Assembly: GCF_036241575.1 (NCBI RefSeq)
Contig: NZ_CP108455.1
Span: 4,401,001-4,465,000 of the forward strand
Direction: 5' to 3'
Length of the DNA stretch: 64,000 nt
Source: Streptomyces sp. NBC_01267
GTDB taxonomy: Bacteria > Actinomycetota > Actinomycetes > Streptomycetales > Streptomycetaceae
Shown: positions 39,122 to 48,080 of the stretch, piece after piece
Layout of the letters: each line of letters starts with the position of its first letter
Numbering within the stretch: the first letter of the stretch is position 1
Position numbers and translations under genes: made by a program
The notes under the pieces: generated by a model
Database searches by the model: none
The model's input: only the letters and a program-made list of their open reading frames with translations
Told to the model about the DNA's origin: nothing

Positions 39122-40702
39122 GTGTCGGAGACCGTAGATGTGGCGAAGGCCGGGGCAGAGGCGAAAGCCGAGCCACGGGCGCGCAGTGTCAGGGTGGTGC
39201 TGTTCGCGCTGATGATCGCGATGCTGCTCGCGATGCTCGACAACATGATCGTGAATACGGCCATGCCGACGATCGTCGGCGAACTGGGCGGACTGGAACA
39301 TCTGTCCTGGGTGGTGACCGCATACACCCTCGCGACGGCCGCTTCGACGCCGATCTGGGGGAAGATCGGCGACATGTACGGGCGCAAGGGCGCCTTCCTC
39401 GCCTCCATCGTCATCTTCCTGGTCGGCTCCGCGCTGAGCGGGATGGCCCAGGACATGTCCCAGCTGATCGGCTTCCGGGCCGTCCAGGGGCTGGGTGCGG
39501 GCGGTCTGATGGTCGGCGTCATGGCGATCATCGGCGACCTCATCCCGCCGCGTGAGCGGGGCAAGTACCAGGGCATGATGGCCGGCGTCATGGCGGTCGC
39601 GATGATCGGCGGGCCGCTCGTCGGCGGCGCGATCACCGACCACCTCGGCTGGCGCTGGACCTTCTACATCAACCTCCCGCTGGGCGCCGTGGCGCTCGCG
39701 ATGGTCACCGCCGTACTGCATCTGCCCAAGAAGCGGGCCCGGGGCCGGATCGACTATCTGGGTACGGCGCTGCTCACCGTGGGCATCGTCTCGATCGTAC
39801 TGGTCACCACCTGGGGCGGCTCGCAGTACGCCTGGGGCTCGGCCATCATCATGGAACTGATCTTCATCGGTATCGCGGCGCTGCTGGGCTTCGTCTTCTG
39901 GGAGACCAAGGCCGCCGAGCCGGTCGTGCCGCTGCACATCTTCCGCAGCCGCAACTTCACGCTGATGTCCGTCATCGGCTTCCTCACGGGCTTCGTGATG
40001 TTCGGCGCGATGCTCTTCCTGCCGCTGTTCCAGCAGTCGGTGCAGGGCGCGTCCGCGACCAATTCGGGTCTGCTGCTGATGCCGATGCTGCTGGCGATGA
40101 TGGCCGTCTCGCTGATCGCGGGCCGCATCACCACCAACACCGGTAAGTACAAGCTCTTCCCGATCGTGGGCGGCGTCCTGATGGTCGCCGGGCTGTACCT
40201 GCTGTCGACGATGGACGTCCACACCACCCGCCTGACGACCGGCATCTACATGGCCGTGGTCGGTGCCGGTATGGGCTTCCTGATGCAGATCACCATGCTG
40301 GTCGCGCAGAACAGCGTGGAGCTGAAGGACATGGGCGTCGCCTCGTCCTCCACCACCCTCTTCCGTACCCTCGGCTCCTCCTTCGGCGTCTCGATCATGG
40401 GCGCGCTCTTCACCAGCAAGGTGCAGGACGAGATGGCCGCGCGGATGGGCAAGGGCGTCTCGCTCCCCTCGGCGCAGCTGGACGCGGCGCACCTCGCGAA
40501 GCTGCCGGCGCAGGCCAGGGACGCGTACCAGTACGCGGTGGCGGCCGGTACGCACGGCGGGTTCCTGCTGGGCGCGGTGGCCGGTCTCGCCGTGATCGTG
40601 GCCGCGGTCTTCGTCAAGGAAGTGGCGCTGCGCGGCGGCGGCCCGGCCCCCACGGCGGCGTCCCAGGAGGGCGAGGTCAAGGCGGCGGTCGAGACCGTCT
40701 GA
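39122..40702 (+). CDS. MFS drug:H+ antiporter, DHA2 (14-TMS) family
   Basis: A 526-residue EmrB/QacA-type exporter with about 14 transmembrane helices. Characteristic motifs: LDNMIVNTAMPTI (motif D1), WGKIGDMYGRKGAF (motif A) and GGPLVGGAITDHLGWRWTFYINLP (motif C and following). GTG 39122 is favoured by GGTGGGG just upstream; GTG 39110 is also in frame. Regulated in all likelihood by the divergent TetR protein. A bidirectional hairpin separates it from the convergent cseC. Confidence 0.93.
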   Translation: MSETVDVAKAGAEAKAEPRARSVRVVLFALMIAMLLAMLDNMIVNTAMPTIVGELGGLEHLSWVVTAYTLATAASTPIWGKIGDMYGRKGAFLASIVIFLVGSALSGMAQDMSQLIGFRAVQGLGAGGLMVGVMAIIGDLIPPRERGKYQGMMAGVMAVAMIGGPLVGGAITDHLGWRWTFYINLPLGAVALAMVTAVLHLPKKRARGRIDYLGTALLTVGIVSIVLVTTWGGSQYAWGSAIIMELIFIGIAALLGFVFWETKAAEPVVPLHIFRSRNFTLMSVIGFLTGFVMFGAMLFLPLFQQSVQGASATNSGLLLMPMLLAMMAVSLIAGRITTNTGKYKLFPIVGGVLMVAGLYLLSTMDVHTTRLTTGIYMAVVGAGMGFLMQITMLVAQNSVELKDMGVASSSTTLFRTLGSSFGVSIMGALFTSKVQDEMAARMGKGVSLPSAQLDAAHLAKLPAQARDAYQYAVAAGTHGGFLLGAVAGLAVIVAAVFVKEVALRGGGPAPTAASQEGEVKAAVETV

Positions 40703-40720
40703 CCAGCACGGACGTAGACA

Positions 40721-40760
40721 CGGAGGGGCCCCGGGGCGCACGCACCCCGGGGCCCCTCCG
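40721..40760. terminator. bidirectional hairpin between MFS gene and cseC
   Basis: A perfect 16-bp inverted repeat (40721-40736 and 40745-40760) with an 8-base loop lies between two convergent genes and could terminate both. Confidence 0.8.
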
Positions 40761-40771
40761 GCATGACGTCC

Positions 40772-42082
40772 CTACGGCTTCGGCCGGGTCAGCGTCGGGT
40801 AGCTGCCGGTGTTCGTCGGGGCGTGCTCCGGGAGCCAGAGCACCGCGATGGCGCCGCCCGTCTCCTTCGCGCCCTCCGGAGCCGCGTTGCGGAACGTCAG
40901 CCGCGCACCCAGCACGCGGGCCTGCCCGGACGCGATCGTCAGCCCCAGGCCGTGTCCGACGCCGGACCGGTCGCTGCTGCCGGTGCGGAACCGGCTCGGC
41001 CCCTCCCGCAGCAGATCCTCCGGGAACCCGGGGCCGTGATCCCGCACCCGTACCACCCGGCCCTCGACCGTGACCTCCACCGGCGTACCGCCGTGCTTGG
41101 CCGCGTTGCCGAGCAGATTGCCGATGATCCGCTCCAGCCGTCGCGGATCGGTGTTGACCCACGACTCGTGGATCACCCGCACCGTCGCGTCCGGGGCCAT
41201 GATCGTCACCCGTCGGCTGACGAACTCGCCCAGCGCGATCTCCTGGAGCTCCGCCCGCTCGGACGCGCTGTCCAGCCTGGCCACTTCCAGTACGTCCTCG
41301 ACCAGCGTCCGCAGCGCCTGCGCCCGGTTGCGCACCAGCTCCGTGGGGCGGCCCGGCGGCAGCAGCTCCGCCGCCGTCAGCAGCCCGGTGACCGGTGTCC
41401 GCAGCTCGTGCGCGATGTCCGCGGTGACCCGGCGTTCGGCCTCCACCCGCTCCTGGAGGGTGTCGGTCATCGCGTCCACGGCGCGGGCCAGCTCGTCGGT
41501 CTCGTCGCGTACGAAACCGCCGATGGCGTCCCTGACCCGGACATCCGTACCGCCGTGTGCGACCTTGCTCGCCGCCGCTGCCGCCTTGCGGAGCCGCCGT
41601 GAGAGCTGCCCCCCTATCAGCACGCCCAGCGCGCTGCCGCCGAGCACCACCGAGACCGAGCCGATGACCAGGGCCCGGTCCAGGTCCTGCATCACGGTGG
41701 CGTTGCTGCTGTAGCGGCTGTGCAGGGACAGCACGCTGCCGTTGGCCAGCGGGGCGGCGGCCCAGACGTCGGGCACGTCGTCGGCGTGCTCGACGATCAG
41801 GGTGGAGAGCCGGTTGTCGGCTGCCCGCCGGCGCAGTTCCGCGGGGAGGGTCGGGTCATTGACCTTGGAGCCGAACTGCGGCAGCTGCTGCTTCTTCGAC
41901 TCGTAGAGCCGCAGGGCGAACTGGAGCCGGCCGACCTGGGTGTCCCGCGCGTTGTCGAGCATCGAGACGCGCGCCGCGTTGTGTACGACGAGACTGAGCG
42001 CGATGGCGATCAGCGCGCCGACCCCGGCGATCGCGATGCTGATCTTCCACCGGACCCCGGTGCGCAGTGCGAAGTGCCTCAT
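40772..42082 (-). CDS. cseC: CseC, envelope-stress sensor histidine kinase
   Basis: A 436-residue transmembrane kinase: N-terminal helix (about 13-33), an extracytoplasmic loop of about 125 residues, a second helix (VLGGSALGVLIGGQL), HAMP, HisKA with TADIAHELRTPVTG, and HATPase with NLLGNAAKHG, DHGPGFP and GVGHGLGLTIA. In S. coelicolor CseC senses cell-wall damage and phosphorylates CseB, which activates sigE. The ATG overlaps the cseB stop by four bases. The order sigE-cseA-cseB-cseC secures the assignment. Confidence 0.93.
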   Translation of the reverse strand: MRHFALRTGVRWKISIAIAGVGALIAIALSLVVHNAARVSMLDNARDTQVGRLQFALRLYESKKQQLPQFGSKVNDPTLPAELRRRAADNRLSTLIVEHADDVPDVWAAAPLANGSVLSLHSRYSSNATVMQDLDRALVIGSVSVVLGGSALGVLIGGQLSRRLRKAAAAASKVAHGGTDVRVRDAIGGFVRDETDELARAVDAMTDTLQERVEAERRVTADIAHELRTPVTGLLTAAELLPPGRPTELVRNRAQALRTLVEDVLEVARLDSASERAELQEIALGEFVSRRVTIMAPDATVRVIHESWVNTDPRRLERIIGNLLGNAAKHGGTPVEVTVEGRVVRVRDHGPGFPEDLLREGPSRFRTGSSDRSGVGHGLGLTIASGQARVLGARLTFRNAAPEGAKETGGAIAVLWLPEHAPTNTGSYPTLTRPKP

Positions 42083-42777
42083 GCCTTGAGCTTGTATCCG
42101 AAGCCGCGGACCGTTTCGATCCGGTCCTGCCCGATCTTCGTGCGCAGCCGCTGTACATGGACGTCGACCACCCGGGTGTCGCCGCCCCAGCCGTAGTCCC
42201 AGACCCGTTCGAGGAGCTTGTCGCGGGAGAGCACCGTGCCCGGCGCCGACGAGAACTCCAGCAGCAGCCGCATCTCGGTCGGGGTCAGGGCCACGTGCTC
42301 GCCGTGCTTGCGCACCTCCATGCCCTCCGTGTCGACCTCGATGGCACCGAAGACCAGCACCCCGCGCTCGTCCGGCTGTGTGCCGCCGTCCGAACCGGAG
42401 CCGTTCGCATGCCCGAAGCGGCGCAGCACGGCGCGTATCCGGGCCACCAGCACCGCACCGTCGAACGGCTTGGTCACGTAGTCGTCGGCCCCGGCCTCCA
42501 GGCCCAGCACGACATCGATCGAGTCGGCGCGCGCCGACAGCATGATCACCGGCACGGTCGACTGGTCACGGATCCGGCGGCACAGGGAGACCCCGTCCAG
42601 GCCCGGCACCATCACATCGAGCAGTGCGATGTCGGGCTGGTTCGTACGGAACGCGTCGAGGCCCGACAGCCCGTCGGGCATCGCGGTGACCCGGAAGCCG
42701 TCGCGCTCCAGCGCGAGCTGGGTCGCCTCGCGGATCACATCGTCGTCCTCGACGAAGAGGACATGGGTCTCAGCCAT
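42079..42777 (-). CDS. cseB: CseB, OmpR-family response regulator activating sigE
   Basis: A 232-residue receiver plus winged-helix regulator. Asp 54 in DIALLDVMVPGLDG is the phospho-acceptor, and the C-terminal trans_reg_C domain contains LTPTEMRLLLEFSSAPGTVLSR and VDVHVQRLRTKIG. A Ser/Gly/Asp linker (NGSGSDGGTQPDE) joins the domains. In the known system phospho-CseB drives transcription of sigE from the single operon promoter, giving positive feedback. Confidence 0.94.
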   Translation of the reverse strand: MAETHVLFVEDDDVIREATQLALERDGFRVTAMPDGLSGLDAFRTNQPDIALLDVMVPGLDGVSLCRRIRDQSTVPVIMLSARADSIDVVLGLEAGADDYVTKPFDGAVLVARIRAVLRRFGHANGSGSDGGTQPDERGVLVFGAIEVDTEGMEVRKHGEHVALTPTEMRLLLEFSSAPGTVLSRDKLLERVWDYGWGGDTRVVDVHVQRLRTKIGQDRIETVRGFGYKLKA

Positions 42778-42789
42778 TCCGCTGCTTTC

Positions 42790-43533
42790 TCAGTTGTTCG
42801 TGGGGCCGACCGTCGCGGTGCCGCCGTCGCTGTCCCCGTCACCGACCGCCCGGCTGAAGTCGGTGTGCACGGTGTCGGTCTGGGAGAACTTGTTGTTCGC
42901 CCAGTGGTACGTGAAGACGTCCTCGCTCGACGCGTACGACACCGAGTCGCCCTTGGCGTACTGCTGCTTCGTGACCACCAGGTCACCCCGGTCGATCTCC
43001 GAGTAGACCGGTGCCGCCTCCGAGGTGAAGACGTTCTTGTACGTGTCGCCCTTGGCCCGGTAGACGTAGGTGGCGACGCCCACCGCGTCACGGCAGGTCA
43101 TCACGTTCACCACGACGTCGGCGACGCTGTTGCCGGTCAGGTGCCCGTACGAGACGTCGACCGGGTAGTCGCTCTTGGAACACGGCTTCAGATCGCGCTT
43201 CACCGCCGGGCTGACCTCGGGATCCTGCCGGACCAGCCGCACCGCGTCGACGCGTTCCGCGGGCTGGATGACCGTGGCCGAACCGGAGTCCGGCGAGGGC
43301 TCCAGCGTGCCGACCGCGGGGACCGACCGGGCCTCTCCCGCGTCCCGGGTGCCGGTGCCGCCGGAGTCGCAGCCGGCGAGGAACAGCCCGAGGGCGACGA
43401 GCCCGGCGACCGCCGTGACACTCGCCGCCAGTGTTCCGTTCCTGGCTCCCCGGCCGCCGCCCCGGTCCCCGTCCGGGCCGTCGGCCGGATCTTCGTCCAG
43501 GTCATGGGTCAGGCCACTCTTCAGGCCGCGCAC
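42790..43533 (-). CDS. cseA: CseA, lipoprotein negative modulator of the SigE system
   Basis: A 247-residue exported lipoprotein: cytoplasmic Asp/Gly-rich N-terminus, hydrophobic segment and lipobox LAGC, then an extracytoplasmic domain with several Cys (LKPCSKSDYP, VMTCRDAV). Loss of CseA in S. coelicolor raises sigE expression, so it is thought to dampen CseC. GTG 43533 overlaps the sigE stop by 13 bases, which suggests coupling to sigE translation. It is the least conserved member of the operon. Confidence 0.88.
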   Translation of the reverse strand: MRGLKSGLTHDLDEDPADGPDGDRGGGRGARNGTLAASVTAVAGLVALGLFLAGCDSGGTGTRDAGEARSVPAVGTLEPSPDSGSATVIQPAERVDAVRLVRQDPEVSPAVKRDLKPCSKSDYPVDVSYGHLTGNSVADVVVNVMTCRDAVGVATYVYRAKGDTYKNVFTSEAAPVYSEIDRGDLVVTKQQYAKGDSVSYASSEDVFTYHWANNKFSQTDTVHTDFSRAVGDGDSDGGTATVGPTNN

Positions 43534-44072
43534 CGCTCCCGCCCCATCTCTTGTTCACCACGGATCAGCGCTCGGGCGTCGATGTCGCGGCTCTCCAACT
43601 CCTGCCGGAGCCGTGCGAGGGCCCGGTGCAGAGTGCTCTTCACCGTACCGGCAGACATGCCCAGTGCGGCAGCCGTCTCCTCGGTACTCATCTGCTCCCA
43701 GTGTCGCAGGACGACGACACTGCGCTGCTTGGGAGCGAGCACCTTCAGGATGTCCATCAGCAGGGCGCGGTCGGCGTGCTGCTCGGTGCCGTCCTCGATG
43801 CTCGCGTCGGGCAGCTGCTCGGTGGGCACTTCCTCCAGCTTGCGGGCGCGCCACCACTCCGTACGGGTGTTGATCATGACGCGGCGCAGATAGGCGTCGG
43901 CGAGCGACTTGTCGGCGATGCCTTCCCAGCGGCGGTACGTACGGGCCAGCGCGGTCTGCAGCAGATCCTGGGCGTCGACGGGGTCGGGCACCAGCCGGCG
44001 GGCACTCCGCAGGAGCGCTTCCTGCCTGGTGCGTACGTACTCCTCGAATTCGAGCACCTCACCGTGCGCCAT
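43521..44072 (-). CDS. sigE: RNA polymerase ECF sigma factor SigE
   Basis: ECF sigma factor of the SigE/SigM (SigE_r) group, 183 residues, that directs genes for envelope integrity. Region 2 is FEEYVRTRQEALLRSARRLV...DAQDLLQTALARTY and region 4 is LAPKQRSVVVLRHWEQMSTEETAAALGMSAGTVKSTLHRAL. It has no anti-sigma partner; activity is set at transcription by CseBC. ATG 44072 is supported by GGAGG nine bases upstream. The 170 bases between mutY and sigE should contain its CseB-controlled promoter. Confidence 0.96.
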   Translation of the reverse strand: MAHGEVLEFEEYVRTRQEALLRSARRLVPDPVDAQDLLQTALARTYRRWEGIADKSLADAYLRRVMINTRTEWWRARKLEEVPTEQLPDASIEDGTEQHADRALLMDILKVLAPKQRSVVVLRHWEQMSTEETAAALGMSAGTVKSTLHRALARLRQELESRDIDARALIRGEQEMGRERCAA

Positions 44073-44242
44073 ACCCAACCGCCTCCGTCGTTCCCCGTGT
44101 GCACTGCTGCGTGGTCTGTTCTGTGGTCTGTCCACGAAGCTACGGAGGCGTTGTCACGGAGCTGTGCGTACCAGCCGTCGGCTGCCGCACGGCTGTCCAT
44201 CGGTTGTGTAACGAAGATCGGTGAATCAGGTTTAAAACGCGA

Positions 44243-45160
44243 TCAGCCCAGGGGGAGCCGGTACACCCCGTCCGCCAGCGGCTCCACGAGCCCGTCCGCG
44301 ACCAGCCCGTCCAGCGCCCTGGCCCGCTGCACCGGCTCGTGCCACACCGCGTCCAGCTCCGCCTGGGGTACGGGATCCACCGCTTCCCGCAGCACCGCGA
44401 GCAGCTTGCCGCGCACCTGGCGGTCCGTACCGGCGTATGTCTGTCCGCGCCGGGGCGCCCCCGTGTGCGCGGGCTTGCCCGCCAGCCGCCAGGCGCACTG
44501 CCCGGCGACGGGACAGCGCCCGCACTCCGGTTTCTTGGCCGTACAGACCAGGGCGCCCAGCTCCATCGAGGCCGCCGCCCAGCGGGCCGCCGTGGCCTCG
44601 TCCTCGGGGAGCAGCGTGCGGGCGAGCTTGCGCTCGGCGGCCGTGGTGGCGTTCGGCGGGTACTCGACGCCGGTGACCGCGCGGGCGAAGACCCGCCGCA
44701 CGTTGGTGTCCAGGACCGCGTGACGCTGACCGTGGGCGAAGGAGGCGACGGCTGCCGCCGTGTACTCGCCGATGCCGGGCAGCGAGATCAGCTGCGCGTG
44801 CTCGGTCGGTACGTCCCCGCCGTGCCGTTCCGTTATGGCCTGCGCCGCCCCGTGCAGCCGCAGCGCCCGCCGCGGATAGCCGAGCCTGCCCCAGGCGCGG
44901 ACCGCTTCGCCGGGGGCCTCGGCGGCCAGATCCGCGGGGCGCGGCCAGCGCGCCAGCCACTGCTCGTACACCGGGAGCACCCGGACGACAGGGGTCTGCT
45001 GGAGCATGAACTCGCTGACCATCACCCCCCAGGCGCCCGCCTCGGGGCGGCGCCACGGCAGATCGCGGGCGTTCGAGGCGAACCAGGCGAGGACGGGGGA
45101 GTGGAGGTCGGCGGCGGCGGGGGCGGCGGGCTCGTGTGAAGGCTCAGTGGTCGCAGTCAT
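44243..45160 (-). CDS. mutY: A/G-specific adenine DNA glycosylase
   Basis: Removes A mispaired with 8-oxoG. The helix-hairpin-helix LISLPGIGEYTAAAVASFA, catalytic Asp in VLDTNVRRVF, catalytic-region Glu in SEFMLQQTPV and the 4Fe-4S ligands C-x6-C-x2-C-x5-C (CTAKKPECGRCPVAGQC) are all visible. ATG 45160 follows GGAGGTGCC. At 305 residues it lacks the C-terminal MutT-like 8-oxoG recognition domain of E. coli MutY, as is common in actinobacteria. It lies 16 bases after the PAP2 gene on the same strand. Confidence 0.93.
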   Translation of the reverse strand: MTATTEPSHEPAAPAAADLHSPVLAWFASNARDLPWRRPEAGAWGVMVSEFMLQQTPVVRVLPVYEQWLARWPRPADLAAEAPGEAVRAWGRLGYPRRALRLHGAAQAITERHGGDVPTEHAQLISLPGIGEYTAAAVASFAHGQRHAVLDTNVRRVFARAVTGVEYPPNATTAAERKLARTLLPEDEATAARWAAASMELGALVCTAKKPECGRCPVAGQCAWRLAGKPAHTGAPRRGQTYAGTDRQVRGKLLAVLREAVDPVPQAELDAVWHEPVQRARALDGLVADGLVEPLADGVYRLPLG

Positions 45161-45176
45161 GGCACCTCCGATCCTC

Positions 45177-45785
45177 TCAGCTCCGGAGACCCGGCCCCAC
45201 GAACCAGGCCGCGGCGCTGATGTCACTCGTCCGCATGGTCTCCACCAGCGACCGCACGGGACGCGTCAGGAATTCGCTGACCAGCAGCGCGACGAGTGCG
45301 CCGAGGAGGAGGCCGACGATCACGTCGTGCGGATAGTGCACCCCGACGAAGACCCGCGAGAACGCCATCAGCAGCGCCACCGGCACGGTGAGCCAGACGA
45401 GCCGCACCATGGCGAGGGAGAGACCCACCGCGGCGGACGCGGCGATGATCGAGTGGTTGCTCGGGAAGGACCAGTCACCGGGCGCCGGGCAGTCGATCAG
45501 CGGGCGCATCGCCCCCGAGACGGCCCGGCACGGACGTTCCTCGTGGATCACCGACTTCAGCACCTCGCTGATGACGTACGCGATGGCGGTCCCCAGCGGC
45601 GCGAGCAGCGCCAGGCTCATCGCCTGGGACGAGCGGGTGCGCGCCCGCCACCACACCACGACGAAGAGGACCGCGAAGAGCAGCAGACCGGCCTCCGTCC
45701 ACAACTCCATGAGCTGCTGCACCCAGGAGGGAGTGGAGTGGGCGAATTCGAGGATGTCTTTGTAGAGCTGGGAAGAACTGTCCAT
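45177..45785 (-). CDS. PAP2-family membrane phosphatase
   Basis: A 202-residue protein with about five transmembrane helices and the three PAP2 motifs: KSVIHEERP, WSFPSNHSIIA and SRVFVGVHYPHDV. Relatives dephosphorylate undecaprenyl pyrophosphate or phosphatidic acid at the outer face of the membrane, so it may recycle the wall-lipid carrier. It is transcribed ahead of mutY and sigE and is divergent from the secreted-protein gene at 45960. Confidence 0.9.
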   Translation of the reverse strand: MDSSSQLYKDILEFAHSTPSWVQQLMELWTEAGLLLFAVLFVVVWWRARTRSSQAMSLALLAPLGTAIAYVISEVLKSVIHEERPCRAVSGAMRPLIDCPAPGDWSFPSNHSIIAASAAVGLSLAMVRLVWLTVPVALLMAFSRVFVGVHYPHDVIVGLLLGALVALLVSEFLTRPVRSLVETMRTSDISAAAWFVGPGLRS

Positions 45786-45959
45786 GGTGACGGACAGTAT
45801 GGGTCATCCCTGTGCGGTCACCACGGGCGATCCCCCTGTCCCCGGCCCGCGCGGAAGACGGCGCTCCGGCACGGTCTGCGGAATGATGATCCGTAAAAGT
45901 TGCCCGGACAGCGGCATGTGGGGCCTGAGTTGGTCCTGATCTCTCGTACAGTTTGCGCC

Positions 45960-46805
45960 GTGGGATCTATGCGCAATCCGGTCGGGCCGCTTCCCTCCTC
46001 CATCTACTGGCGACGGAGGGCAGTAGCGGCGACTCTGGTTGCGCTGCTCGCTCTGCTCGTCGTGTGGATCGTGACCTCGGGCGGCGGCGGAAAGCACCCC
46101 AAATCCACTGCGAAGGGGTCGAGCCCGGCGAAGTCGATCACCCCGGGCCCCTCACAGACGGGCCCCGCGATCAGCCAAGCACCGGGCGGACGTGGCGAGT
46201 CGAGCAGTTCCGGCGGTTCGGACCCGGGCGGCTCCGGTGGGTCGGGTGACGCGGGCAGCGGCTCGGGCGGCGGCGGTACGGGAACGGGCGGTTCCGGCGA
46301 CGACGCCGGCGGCGACTCCAACGGCACCGGCGGCAGCGCCGGTTCGGGCGCGGCAGGCGGCGGCGGCACCGCCGGCCAGCAGGTCCCGGCGAGCTCCGGC
46401 CTCCCCGACTGCACTGCGGGAGCGGTCCAGTTGACGGTGCGTACGACCAGGAACAGCTACGCGCCGGGCGAGAAGCCGAAGTTCGGCCTGGTCGCCAAGA
46501 ACACCTCGGCGGCGGACTGCAAGGTGGACTTCGGCCCCAAGGGGACTGTGTTCACCATCACATCCACCGAGAACGACGGCGTCGTCTGGTCGTCGAAGGA
46601 CTGCCCGACGGACGCCAGGTCGCTCTTCATCCAGGTCCCGGCGGACTCCACGATCACCCACACCGTCGAGTGGGACCGCAAGAAGTCCGCCCCGAAGTGC
46701 GAGAAGCCGGGGCCCGCGGTCGCCGGTCCGGGCACGTACCTGGTGGAGGCGGAGGCGCCGGGCATGCCGGTGAAGCAGACCTCGGTGGTCCTGGCGAAGG
46801 ACTGA
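45960..46805 (+). CDS. membrane-anchored or secreted protein with Gly/Ser-rich stalk
   Basis: One N-terminal transmembrane helix (YWRRRAVAATLVALLALLVVW) is followed by about 110 residues dominated by Gly and Ser, and a C-terminal beta-rich domain of about 130 residues with two probable disulfide pairs (LPDCTAGAV, AADCKVDFG, SSKDCPTD, PKCEKPG). The domain resembles an Ig-like or BsuPI-type sandwich. Function unknown. GTG 45960 or ATG 45969 starts it. It is adjacent to disA but on the opposite strand. Confidence 0.8.
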   Translation: MGSMRNPVGPLPSSIYWRRRAVAATLVALLALLVVWIVTSGGGGKHPKSTAKGSSPAKSITPGPSQTGPAISQAPGGRGESSSSGGSDPGGSGGSGDAGSGSGGGGTGTGGSGDDAGGDSNGTGGSAGSGAAGGGGTAGQQVPASSGLPDCTAGAVQLTVRTTRNSYAPGEKPKFGLVAKNTSAADCKVDFGPKGTVFTITSTENDGVVWSSKDCPTDARSLFIQVPADSTITHTVEWDRKKSAPKCEKPGPAVAGPGTYLVEAEAPGMPVKQTSVVLAKD

Positions 46806-46820
46806 CGGGCCGGGAAACCC

Positions 46821-46883
46821 GAGCCCCTCCGGACCCTCGAGCCCCTCCGGCGATTGAGGAGCGGGGTCCGGGGCGGAGCCCCG
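46821..46883. repeat. GC-rich intergenic repeat/hairpin of the common streptomycete type
   Basis: GAGCCCCTCCGG occurs twice (46821-46832 and about 46839-46850), followed by CGATTGAGGAGCGGGG and TCCGGGGCGGAGCCCCG. I recall this phrase as a dispersed element found between many Streptomyces genes. Its inverted parts may terminate the two convergent transcripts. Confidence 0.6.
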
Positions 46884-46911
46884 AAACGCCACCGCCCTCC
46901 AAGGCCACCGC

Positions 46912-48036
46912 CTAGACGTACCGCTCAAGGATCGAGGACTCCGCGAGCCGCGACAGCCCCTCCCGCACGCTCCGGGCCCGCGCCTCGCCGACCCCGTCCA
47001 CCGTCTGCAGATCGTCGACGCTCGCGGCCAGCAGCTTCTGCAGCCCGCCGAAGTGCTCGACCAGCCGCTCGATGATCGCTCCGGGCAGCCGCGGCACCTT
47101 CGCCAGCAGCCGGTACCCGCGCGGCGACACCGCGGAGTCGAGCGTCTCGGGGGAGCCGCTGTAGCCCAACGCCCGTGCCACGACGGGCAGTTCGAGAAGT
47201 TCCGTATGGCTGAGCGTGTTCAGCTCGACCAGCGCCTCGGCGACCGTGCGCGAACGCTTCGCCGTCGGCTCCGGCACGTAGTCCCGGACCACCAGCTCCC
47301 GCTCCGGCTCGACCCCCGCGATCAGCTCGTCGAGCTGGAGGGAGAGCAGCCGGCCGTCGGTGCCCAGCTCCACCACGTACTCGGCGATCTCGGTGGCGAT
47401 CCGCCGGACCATCTCCAGCCGCTGCGCCACGGCCGTGACGTCCCGGACCGTCACCAGGTCCTCGATCTCCAGCGCAGAGAGCGTGCCGGCGACCTCGTCG
47501 AGCCGGAGCTTGTACCGCTCCAGCGTGGCCAGTGCCTGGTTGGCGCGGGACAGGATCGCCGCCGACTCCTCCAGGACCCGGCGCTCCCCGTCGACGTACA
47601 GCGCGATCAGATGCATCGACTGCGACACCGAGACGACCGGGAAACCGCACTGTTTGGAGACCCGGTCGGCCGTGCGGTGACGGGTGCCGGTCTCCTCGGT
47701 GGGGATCGACGCGTCCGGGACCAGCTGGACACCGGCCCGCAGAATCTTGGTGAGATCCTTGTCGAGGATCAGCGCGCCGTCGAGCTTGCAGAGCTCGCGC
47801 AGGCGGGTCGCGGCGAACTCCACGTCCATGACGAAGCCGCCGGTGCACATCGACTCGACGGTCTTGTCCATGCCCAGGACGATCAGGCCGCCGGTGTTCC
47901 CGCGAAGGATGCGTTCCAGGCCGTCGCGCAGCGCTGTACCGGGCGCGACAGCGCTCAGCGTGGCGCGCATCAGCGCTTCATTGCCGGAGGAGCTCCCGCC
48001 GGACTTCCCGGGTGCTGCTCGGTCATTGGCTGCCAC
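46912..48036 (-). CDS. disA: DNA integrity scanning diadenylate cyclase (c-di-AMP synthase)
   Basis: DisA makes c-di-AMP from two ATP and scans DNA for recombination intermediates. The DAC domain has the DGA motif ([11 protein letters not shown]) and the RHR motif (GTRHRTADR). A helical linker and a C-terminal helix-hairpin-helix domain ([19 protein letters not shown]) follow. The 374 residues are typical. It is just downstream of radA on the same strand; RadA and DisA act together in other bacteria. c-di-AMP in streptomycetes controls osmotic balance and germination. Confidence 0.95.
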   Translation of the reverse strand: MAANDRAAPGKSGGSSSGNEALMRATLSAVAPGTALRDGLERILRGNTGGLIVLGMDKTVESMCTGGFVMDVEFAATRLRELCKLDGALILDKDLTKILRAGVQLVPDASIPTEETGTRHRTADRVSKQCGFPVVSVSQSMHLIALYVDGERRVLEESAAILSRANQALATLERYKLRLDEVAGTLSALEIEDLVTVRDVTAVAQRLEMVRRIATEIAEYVVELGTDGRLLSLQLDELIAGVEPERELVVRDYVPEPTAKRSRTVAEALVELNTLSHTELLELPVVARALGYSGSPETLDSAVSPRGYRLLAKVPRLPGAIIERLVEHFGGLQKLLAASVDDLQTVDGVGEARARSVREGLSRLAESSILERYV

Positions 48037-48080
48037 TGCACTCCTCCGGCTCGTACGGACAGGCGAGACCAGGGCAAAGT

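Noticed and set aside
45930..45952. Promoter TTGGTC / TACAGT before the secreted protein gene at 45960
   Set aside because: The spacer is only 11 bases, so the pair cannot be a standard promoter.
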